Of a stretch of DNA of 64,000 nucleotides, positions 26,008 to 33,864 are shown in pieces. The position numbers and the translations under genes were made by a program. The notes under the pieces were generated by a model, which had not been told where the DNA came from, ran no database searches, and saw only the letters and a list, made by a program, of their open reading frames with translations. The stretch is from Paenibacillus sp. Root52 (GTDB taxonomy: Bacteria > Bacillota > Bacilli > Paenibacillales > Paenibacillaceae). The stretch covers positions 79,168 to 143,167 of the forward strand of contig NZ_LMFO01000032.1 in NCBI RefSeq assembly GCF_001426865.1, written 5' to 3'. Every line of letters begins with the position of its first letter. Position 1 is the first letter of the stretch.

Positions 26008-29000
26008 TTGGAACGTATCAGACGATTTATTCGTGAGTTATCGGAACGGCAGTGGCTGGAGCAATTGCAGTTGCGCAGTTGGGACATTCACCGCGCTTAT
26101 TATAATGTACCGGGGGACTACAAGGATCAGGGTGTGTATCTGGAAGGGCAGGATTTCGAGCGGTTTCCAAGCAAGCAGGGAACAACCTATTTCTTCAGAG
26201 CACGTTTAGAGATTCCTAACTCTTGGCGGGATGCGCCGTACGGACTGGTCTTTGAAACTGGAGGAGAAGGTTTGTTACGGGTAAATGGACGCTCATATCA
26301 AGGGCTGGATCGCAATCATACCTACGTTACGCTTGATCCGTCCCAAGTCGGAATCTCCCCTGAACTGGAAATTGAGATGTTCGATCCAGTTCCTGAACCT
26401 GTAGATCCCTTGAATCAACAGGCAGTTATTCAACCACCGATAACTTCGATTACCAGCTTGCTGGTGAGACCGAATGAAGCGGTTCGTAGTCTGATGTACA
26501 CGGTCACTATTGTACGTGATTCGGCTACATTGCTGCCGGAGAGTGACTTTCGACGGGTACGGTTGCTGGAAGCATTGTATCAGTCCATGGATCAATTCGT
26601 TGGCTTAACGGATGAAGAGATTAGGCAAGGAGATCACATTCGTCAGATTGAGAAGAGCTTGAGGCATCAAGTCCATCAGATCGGCGGTAATGCGGAAGGG
26701 CTGGAGCATATGGTGGGACAATCACACATTGATATCGCTTGGCTGTGGCCTGTACGCGAGACGGTGCGCAAAACAAGTCGGACCTTCTCCACCGTGGATG
26801 CACTAATGAATGAATACCCTGGATATGTCTATTCCCAGAGTCAGCCTTTGCTGTATGCCTTCCTGAAAGAGCATGACCCTGAACTATATGAACGGGTGAA
26901 GCAGCGGATTGCGGAGGATCGGTGGGAGTTAGTTGGTGGCATGTGGGTTGAGCCGGATCTAAACATCCCAAGCGGTGAATCCTTGATTCGTCAGATGTTA
27001 TATGGTCAACGTTTTTATATGGAGGAGTTTGGCAAGACATCGAATATTGAGTGGCTGCCGGATACGTTTGGATACTGTGCGTCTCTTCCCCAGATTCTGA
27101 AGCATGGGAATGTCGATTATTTCATGACCACGAAGCTGGGTTGGAACGACACGAATGTATTCCCCTATGATCTCTTTCACTGGGTTGGTATAGACGGAAC
27201 AGCGATTTTGTCCTACCTCAATCATGGCGTCAATGAACACACCTTGCCGAAGGATATCCACGACCACTGGCAGTCATACCGGGAGAAAGCAGCACATCCC
27301 GAGCAAATGCTCTTATATGGACACGGTGATGGTGGTGGCGGGGTAACACGCGAGATGCTGGAGTACGTGGATCGTGCGAGTCTTATGGTAGGCCAGCCTG
27401 CAAGTCGATATAGCACAGCCGGAGCCTTTTTTGCTGGAATTGAACAGGAACAGCCCGTTCTTCCAAAGTGGCATGGCGACCTGTATTTGGAGCTTCACCG
27501 AGGAACTTATACCACCCATGCACGCAACAAACGCAATAACCGCAAAGCAGAAGTGCTGTATCGTGAAGCCGAATTATGGAGCACTTTCGCTTTTCCGGAT
27601 ATGAGCGTAGACACGGAAGCTGAGATGCGTTCGACACTACATGATGGCTGGAAGCTGATATTGCTGAATCAATTCCATGATATTATTCCAGGCTCGGCCA
27701 TTACAGAATCTTACGTGACTTCAGATGAGGAATACAGGCAAGTATTTGAACTGGGTACGACTGCTCTACATCAAGGTATCACAGCACTAATGAAGAGAAT
27801 CGACACACAAGGGCCAGCTGGCTCTGCAGCCTACGTTGTGTTTAACAGTCTCGGGTGGAAACGTAATGCACTCGTTCGTCTTCCATTCCATGATGGCTTT
27901 GATCGATATGTTATAGATGGAGAAGGTCAGCGTCTGCAATCAGATCTGGAAGAGGATGGCATGTCCATTCTATTGACAGATATCCCGGCGTTTGGATATA
28001 AGACGATCTGGCTGGTACCGGAAAATACAAGGGATACCCATGTACGAGAACTGACGAATCATGCTGGGCAACCGAGTTTTAACGATACATGGGAAACGGC
28101 ATTTTACCATGTACAGTTTAACGAACGAGGAGAGATCACTCGTTTATGGGATAAGCGCGCAGAGCGAGAGATACTGAAACCAGGTGAACGAGGCAACCAA
28201 TTTCACTTTTTCCATGACCGTCCGACACTCTGGGATGCTTGGGATATTGATACCCGTTATGAAGATCAGGTCGCTGGTGAAGTGCAGCTGTTGAAGAAAA
28301 AGCTGGTGCTAGCGGGAACAACGAAGGATGTGCTGCACTTCCAATGGAAGCTTCACCAATCGGTGATTACGCAGGATGTTGTCTTTTATCATGATTCACC
28401 TCGGATCGATTTCGAGACCCATGTGGACTGGAATGAAGAACATAAGCTGCTGAAAGTGAGCTTCCCAATTGATGTAGTAACGTCCAAGGCTACATTCGAA
28501 ATTCCGTTTGGCGCATTGGAACGGCCAACCCATCGTAACACGAGTTGGGAGCAAGCCCAATATGAAGTCTGTGGACATCGCTTCGCAGATGTATCGGAAT
28601 ACGGATATGGCGTGAGCCTGCTTAATGACTGCAAATACGGCTATGACGTGCAGGGTAGCACGATGCGTTTATCTCTGCTGCGTGCTCCGAAATGGCCTGA
28701 CCGAACAGCTGACCTTGGAGAGCATACATTCACATATTCACTGTACCCGCATGAAGGAGATTGGCAGCAAGCACATATCGTCCGTCAAGCAGCCGAACTG
28801 AATCATGAACTAACTGTCCAGCATACAGAACAGAGTGAAGGTGATCTTCCGGCAAGAGGAAGCTGGATCCATTTGGATAGTCATCATGTCGTGCTGGATA
28901 CCGTTAAACCGGCAGAGGACGGCTACGGACAGGTGCTTCGTTTCTATGAATCTTCAGGTACCCGGGAACGTGTAACTCTGCAATGGTCGCATGGGTTGGA

Positions 29001-29115
29001 GCAAGCCTGTCTCTCCAATGCTTTGGAGGAGGTTGGCGAGCCGTTAAATATCACCAATGGTCAGATCACACTGACCTTTGACCCTTACGAGATTAAAACG
29101 GTGCTACTGCGCTAA
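26008..29115 (+). CDS. Alpha-mannosidase, GH38 (large, Ams1-like)
   Basis: Removes alpha-linked mannose. It has the GH38 zinc site near H240/D242 in GQSHIDIAWLWPVRET, the expected nucleophile D352 in WLPDTFGYCASLPQIL, another zinc-site histidine in LLNQFHDIIPGSAI, and a long C-terminal beta-sandwich half. Length 1035 and the N-terminal beta domain (LVFETGGEGLLRVNG) match the vacuolar Ams1/MAN2C1-like subgroup, which trims oligomannose. No signal peptide. The start is a TTG at 26008 just after GAGGAGG and 3 bp past the GH3 stop, indicating coupled expression. Confidence 0.92.
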   Translation: MERIRRFIRELSERQWLEQLQLRSWDIHRAYYNVPGDYKDQGVYLEGQDFERFPSKQGTTYFFRARLEIPNSWRDAPYGLVFETGGEGLLRVNGRSYQGLDRNHTYVTLDPSQVGISPELEIEMFDPVPEPVDPLNQQAVIQPPITSITSLLVRPNEAVRSLMYTVTIVRDSATLLPESDFRRVRLLEALYQSMDQFVGLTDEEIRQGDHIRQIEKSLRHQVHQIGGNAEGLEHMVGQSHIDIAWLWPVRETVRKTSRTFSTVDALMNEYPGYVYSQSQPLLYAFLKEHDPELYERVKQRIAEDRWELVGGMWVEPDLNIPSGESLIRQMLYGQRFYMEEFGKTSNIEWLPDTFGYCASLPQILKHGNVDYFMTTKLGWNDTNVFPYDLFHWVGIDGTAILSYLNHGVNEHTLPKDIHDHWQSYREKAAHPEQMLLYGHGDGGGGVTREMLEYVDRASLMVGQPASRYSTAGAFFAGIEQEQPVLPKWHGDLYLELHRGTYTTHARNKRNNRKAEVLYREAELWSTFAFPDMSVDTEAEMRSTLHDGWKLILLNQFHDIIPGSAITESYVTSDEEYRQVFELGTTALHQGITALMKRIDTQGPAGSAAYVVFNSLGWKRNALVRLPFHDGFDRYVIDGEGQRLQSDLEEDGMSILLTDIPAFGYKTIWLVPENTRDTHVRELTNHAGQPSFNDTWETAFYHVQFNERGEITRLWDKRAEREILKPGERGNQFHFFHDRPTLWDAWDIDTRYEDQVAGEVQLLKKKLVLAGTTKDVLHFQWKLHQSVITQDVVFYHDSPRIDFETHVDWNEEHKLLKVSFPIDVVTSKATFEIPFGALERPTHRNTSWEQAQYEVCGHRFADVSEYGYGVSLLNDCKYGYDVQGSTMRLSLLRAPKWPDRTADLGEHTFTYSLYPHEGDWQQAHIVRQAAELNHELTVQHTEQSEGDLPARGSWIHLDSHHVVLDTVKPAEDGYGQVLRFYESSGTRERVTLQWSHGLEQACLSNALEEVGEPLNITNGQITLTFDPYEIKTVLLR

Positions 29116-29166
29116 ACGTTTTTGAAATACTCTCTGGGCTATGTATGTTCAGCTCTTTATTCACAC

Positions 29167-29297
29167 GTTAACGAAGAGGACAGAAAAAACCTGAAGAAGC
29201 GTAGCGGTCGCCTTTATCCCCGGATTTTACCCTTTAGAAAAGTGAATCAAAAATCTGGGGGTAAGAGCGATCGTAAGGTTATTCTGTCATCGCAGTG
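29167..29297 (+). repeat. Long-hairpin dispersed repeat, family 2, copy A (~130 bp)
   Basis: Same orientation and layout as 49191-49322: GACAGAA..., GAAGAAGCG, GCGGTCGCCTTTATCCCCGG, then AATCTGGGGGTAAGAGCGAT and TTCTGTC. The two halves are imperfect inverted repeats, giving a hairpin of about 55 bp per arm. It lies between the GH38 and GH125 genes of one operon. Confidence 0.8.
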
Positions 29298-29370
29298 CCT
29301 GGTGTGAGTATTACTGGTGAGTTTACATAGCTAAACATCATTCAATTTATTTAGAGGAGTGCATTCATCT

Positions 29371-30690
29371 ATGGAACAATTCAGATTACCGAAAATACCG
29401 ATGCCACCTGTTGCTTTGCCACAATCCATTCAGGCGGTATTGGAAGAAGCGGAACAGAAGCTGGCTCACCGACCGAAGCTGCTTCAGTTATTCAAGAACT
29501 GTTTTCCCAATACCATTGAGACAACAACGAAGTTAATGGAGGATGGTACCACGTTTGTTATTACTGGGGATATTCCAGCTTCCTGGCTGCGTGATTCTGT
29601 GGAACAGGTGATACACTATCTTCCGTTTGCCAAGGAAGACGAGGATCTGCAACGCATGATTGGTGGGCTGATTAAGCGTCACATCCAATATGTGCACATT
29701 GATCCGTATGCGAATGCCTTCAACGAAACCGCTAATGATTGGCACTGGAACACAACGGACGAGACGGACATGTCGCCATGGGTATGGGAACGCAAATTTG
29801 AGATCGACTCCTTATGCTTCGTTGTGAGATTGGCGTATTTATATTGGAAAGAAACGGAACTGACGGATATTTTCGATACCAGCTTCAAGGCAGCGATGCG
29901 TAAAATGATTGATCTGTTCAAAGTCGAACAGCACCATATGGAGCAATCCCCTTATCGTTTCACACGTAATAATGGCATCCCAACAGACTCTCTCCGTAAT
30001 CAAGGGAAGGGTATGCCTGTAAATTATACGGGAATGATCTGGTCAGGCTTCCGTTCCAGTGACGATGCGTGTGACTTCCACTACAACATTCCAGGGAATA
30101 TGTTTGCGGTTGTTGCTTTGCGCCAGATGCAGGAGTTTGCGGAATGGGTGTTCAGAGATATGGCATTGTTGCAGGAGCTTAAGGATCTGGAACAGGATGT
30201 AGATCATGGTATTCAATTGTACGGTATTTATCGACACCCTGAATTTGGACCGATCTATGCGTACGAAACGGATGGCTACGGGAACTATTGTCTGATGGAC
30301 GATGCGGGTACACCTGGACTCATGTCTATTCCATATCTCGGTTACGTTACAGCGGATGATCCAATTTATCAAAACACTCGCCGGTTTGCTCTAAGTAAAG
30401 AGAATCCTTTCTATTATGAGGGCAAAGTTGCCAAAGGAATCGGCAGTCCGCACACACCACCGAATTACATCTGGCATATGGGCTTGTCGATGCAAGGATT
30501 GACTGCACAATCAGACGAGGAAAAGCTGGAGATTATTCGCATGCTTGAAGCGACAGATGCGGACAGCGGTTATATGCATGAAGGGTTTCATGCGGATGAT
30601 CCAACCATTTTTACACGAAAATGGTTTGCATGGTCGAACAGCCTGTTCTCCCAGTTGATTTATAAATCGATGAAGGCCGGCCTGCTATGA
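29371..30690 (+). CDS. Exo-alpha-1,6-mannosidase, GH125
   Basis: Inverting enzyme that releases alpha-1,6-linked mannose from N-glycan cores. Diagnostic segments are TFVITGDIPASWLRDSVEQV, HIDPYANAFNE, MSPWVWERKFEIDSLC and the C-terminal MHEGFHADDP...FTRKWFAW. The 439-residue length is typical and there is no signal peptide. The ATG at 29371 lies 11 bases after GAGGAG; an in-frame GTG at 29359 overlaps that site. The stop overlaps the next start (ATGA), so the pair is translationally coupled. Confidence 0.93.
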   Translation: MEQFRLPKIPMPPVALPQSIQAVLEEAEQKLAHRPKLLQLFKNCFPNTIETTTKLMEDGTTFVITGDIPASWLRDSVEQVIHYLPFAKEDEDLQRMIGGLIKRHIQYVHIDPYANAFNETANDWHWNTTDETDMSPWVWERKFEIDSLCFVVRLAYLYWKETELTDIFDTSFKAAMRKMIDLFKVEQHHMEQSPYRFTRNNGIPTDSLRNQGKGMPVNYTGMIWSGFRSSDDACDFHYNIPGNMFAVVALRQMQEFAEWVFRDMALLQELKDLEQDVDHGIQLYGIYRHPEFGPIYAYETDGYGNYCLMDDAGTPGLMSIPYLGYVTADDPIYQNTRRFALSKENPFYYEGKVAKGIGSPHTPPNYIWHMGLSMQGLTAQSDEEKLEIIRMLEATDADSGYMHEGFHADDPTIFTRKWFAWSNSLFSQLIYKSMKAGLL

Positions 30691-33600
30691 GCAATGCACA
30701 GATGAATAATTCCAAATGGATCATTTTTGCTGACCCGAATTTTCCGGTAGAGAGCGCTCTACCTTCTAAGCAGGCTGTGGATACATGGCAAGCGACACAA
30801 GAGATTGTTGTTGCAGATGCGCATCAACTAGCTGAGCTGCTAAATTCCACCGCAGGTGAAGGCTGTCTGGTGAATCTGCACGCGCCCTATTTTCCCAAAT
30901 CAGCATGGACAGCAATTATCGCCTATCTACAGCAGGGAGGGAGCCTGATCAGTGTCGGTGGGGCGCCTTTCAAGCGACCTGTACGAGATGAGGCTGGAGC
31001 ATGGATCGTGGAATCGGAGCAAACAGCATATCATCAAGAACTGTACATCCATGAGGCATTAAGTGTATCTTCAGCCAAAGTTCAAACGATCACTGCCACA
31101 GAACAAATTCCTCTTCTTGCTGGCAAAGAGGGACTGTTTCAGATCGCTGACACATGGAATCTAGTTCCGCACACGACAAAAAACAGTGATCTACCTCACC
31201 AGATGGGTTCGGCTGGAACGATGAGTACACAGATCTACCCGCTGCTGTGCGGATGGAGTAAGGACGAACGTAAAATCTCAGCTCCTGTTGTGTTATGGGA
31301 AAATTCACGCAGTACGTTTAGTGGTTCACGCTGGATGTTTGTCCATGTGCCACTTACGACCTCCTTTTGGGAGCAGGATGGTGCAACGGAAATGTTGAGA
31401 TGGGCACAGTTCTGTGCCAAAGGAGTAACCGAGCTGTCCTTGAAACCGAATTATGCTACTTACGAGCCTGGTGAACTACCCGTTTTGACCCTCCAAAGCC
31501 AGATCTTAAAACGTACTGGGCAAAGGCGTATGTCGACAGAGTGGTGGACGTTTGATGTAACGATTGAACGGGAGATTCGTGCAAAAGGCACATCTGAAAA
31601 CGTATGGAGTCATCAGATCGAGACGGAGATTTCTGATGAACAGCAATTCATTCGCCTGCCCCTTCCAATGGCCGTGAAGCCTGGACTATACCGCATCATA
31701 TGTCGAGCACAGGCAGCGAACGGGGAAGTTCGAATTTTGCGCCAAGGCTTCTGGGGACACGATGCTCCATTGCTAGAAGAGGGAGAGGTCATCACCCGCA
31801 GTAGAGATTATTTTGTAAAAGACGGTCGGCCATTGCCTGTGGTTGGTATGACCTATATGACCTCTGATGTAGCACGTAAATTCCTGTTCTTGCCGAATGC
31901 AGACGTATGGGATCGGGATATGGCACAGATGGCGAAAGCGGGCATTAACTGGATTCGGACAGGTATCTGGACAGCCTATCGCAATATGATGCAGGTGGAT
32001 GGTCATATGGCAGAGGATGTGCTGCGTGCGATTGATGCCTTCCTGTTAACGGCTAAGCGTCACGGCTTGCAGGTAACTTTCACTTTCTTCTCTTTTACAC
32101 CGGAGACCTGGGAAGGCGCGAATCCATTTTTGGATCCGCAAAGTGTTGAAGCACAGAAGCGGTTTATACGCAGTATCGTCAGTCGGCATAGACATACCAC
32201 ACATGTGGATTGGGATCTGATTAACGAGCCATCGATGTTTGACCCAGTACGTATTTTCTCGGATGGTCCGCGCTCGGCTAGGGATTCGCATGAACAGCAG
32301 GCTTTTGTGGAGTGGCTACAACAGCGGCATGAATCGATTGAAGTGCTTCAGGAGGCATGGAACATGTCGCCTCAGCAGCTTCCCCGTTTTGCAGCCGCAG
32401 TCATTCCAGAGCCGGAAGACATTAATTTTGACGTACAGGATATGCACAAGGCAAAGAAAGGAACGCGCTGGCTTGATTATTGCCTCTTTTCTATGGAGAT
32501 GCACAATGCATGGGTTCAAGAACTTGTTCATGCAATTAAGGATCTGGTGCCCAATCATCTGGTCACGGTTGGACAGGATGAATCCCTTGGTGCACAGCGC
32601 CCTTCGCCATTCTTTTATGAGCGTGAGGTGGACTACACAACGGTACATTCCTGGTGGCTGAACGATGATCTGATCTGGGATGGCATTTTTACCAAAACGC
32701 CACATAAGCCCAATCTCGTCCAGGAGACGGGCATCATGTATGTGGAAACACCGGACGGAAGAGCCAAACGCACAGAGGCGGAACTCCATAACATTCTTGA
32801 ACGCAAATACGCTTATGCGTTTGCTACAGGGGGGGCAGGAGCGGTGCAATGGATCTGGAATACCAACTTCTATATGGATAATGCGAATGAGTCCCATATC
32901 GGAGCACTTCGTGCAGATGGTACGGAGAAACCGGAGGCAGATGTATCGTACGCTTACGGTCGATTTATTGATCAGGTTCGTGATCTCTTCGAGGATCGGG
33001 AGCTTGAGGAGATTGCGGTAGTGTTCCCCTATTCTAACGACTTCTCGAACCGTTCCCTGGCTTATGATGCTACAACCAAGCTCACTCGTGTGATATCCTA
33101 TGATCTCAAATTGCCATTTCGCGCCGTATCGGAGTATCACCTTGAAGCGTTGGAGCAGCAACCACCGAAGCTAGTGATCGTACCGAGCCCACACAATATG
33201 GATCGTGATGCATTACGTCAATTGTTTGCGTATACGGAGCAAAAAGGAATAAGTTTGCTCATCACTGGGCCGCTGGGACTGGACGCCTATTGGAAGCCAA
33301 ATGACTTCGCAGACCATGTCGTGGGTACACGAACATTGGGTAACGTACAGCGTGAAGAACTACTAAATATAAATGGGATGAATCATCGGGTAACTTATGG
33401 ACGACGTCGCATTGCTGAGGTGGCGAAGGAGACATTATCTGGTCGGGATTATGGCAAGCCGGATGAGGTAACCGTTAAGACCTGGGGAAAAGGTAAATTG
33501 ATCTGGACGCCGCTACCGCTTGAATTAAACGGACGGGATGAGCCACTGGCAGCGTTGTATCGTTATGCGACCGGTATTGCCGGTGTGCATGAGGAGCTGG

Positions 33601-33860
33601 AATGGAGATCTGGCGGAGACATTGCGGGCATCTACGGTCGGAAGCTGAGTTTCCCAAAAGGGAATGTATTTGTGTTTGTGTCAGAATCTTCGATAAATCA
33701 TCAAGTTCAAATAAGAGATAAACGTACCGGCGTTTCGTATACGTTCCAACTGGAGAAAGATCGTTCTGTGCTGTTTGCCACAGGCTCTGATGGCAAGTTG
33801 CTTGCCGTGTATCGTCCTGATGAGGTTGAGATTATACAACAAGATGGAGAGGTAGGATAA
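30687..33860 (+). CDS. Large clan GH-A glycoside hydrolase (candidate core beta-mannosidase)
   Basis: A 1057-residue cytoplasmic protein. Residues 1-110 look like a small Rossmann/GATase-like domain (GGSLISVGGAPF), then a beta-rich part. A TIM barrel (about 370-770) has a likely acid/base E514 in DLINEPSMFD and a nucleophile E680 in LVQETGIMYV. A GATase-like domain (IAVVFPYS...LVIVPSP...LLITGPLG) resembles the trimerisation domain of GH42, and a C-terminal beta domain closes the protein. It fits neither GH2 nor short GH5 enzymes; GH42/GH164-like is the nearest architecture I can name. In this pathway an enzyme for Man-beta-1,4-GlcNAc is needed and this is the best candidate. Specificity is inference. 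Confidence 0.7.
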   Translation: MSNAQMNNSKWIIFADPNFPVESALPSKQAVDTWQATQEIVVADAHQLAELLNSTAGEGCLVNLHAPYFPKSAWTAIIAYLQQGGSLISVGGAPFKRPVRDEAGAWIVESEQTAYHQELYIHEALSVSSAKVQTITATEQIPLLAGKEGLFQIADTWNLVPHTTKNSDLPHQMGSAGTMSTQIYPLLCGWSKDERKISAPVVLWENSRSTFSGSRWMFVHVPLTTSFWEQDGATEMLRWAQFCAKGVTELSLKPNYATYEPGELPVLTLQSQILKRTGQRRMSTEWWTFDVTIEREIRAKGTSENVWSHQIETEISDEQQFIRLPLPMAVKPGLYRIICRAQAANGEVRILRQGFWGHDAPLLEEGEVITRSRDYFVKDGRPLPVVGMTYMTSDVARKFLFLPNADVWDRDMAQMAKAGINWIRTGIWTAYRNMMQVDGHMAEDVLRAIDAFLLTAKRHGLQVTFTFFSFTPETWEGANPFLDPQSVEAQKRFIRSIVSRHRHTTHVDWDLINEPSMFDPVRIFSDGPRSARDSHEQQAFVEWLQQRHESIEVLQEAWNMSPQQLPRFAAAVIPEPEDINFDVQDMHKAKKGTRWLDYCLFSMEMHNAWVQELVHAIKDLVPNHLVTVGQDESLGAQRPSPFFYEREVDYTTVHSWWLNDDLIWDGIFTKTPHKPNLVQETGIMYVETPDGRAKRTEAELHNILERKYAYAFATGGAGAVQWIWNTNFYMDNANESHIGALRADGTEKPEADVSYAYGRFIDQVRDLFEDRELEEIAVVFPYSNDFSNRSLAYDATTKLTRVISYDLKLPFRAVSEYHLEALEQQPPKLVIVPSPHNMDRDALRQLFAYTEQKGISLLITGPLGLDAYWKPNDFADHVVGTRTLGNVQREELLNINGMNHRVTYGRRRIAEVAKETLSGRDYGKPDEVTVKTWGKGKLIWTPLPLELNGRDEPLAALYRYATGIAGVHEELEWRSGGDIAGIYGRKLSFPKGNVFVFVSESSINHQVQIRDKRTGVSYTFQLEKDRSVLFATGSDGKLLAVYRPDEVEIIQQDGEVG

Positions 33861-33864
33861 CACG

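Noticed and set aside
29122..29307. 61-residue plus-strand frame between GH38 and GH125
   Set aside because: It covers the family 2 hairpin repeat; the other copy does not keep the frame and there is no ribosome site.
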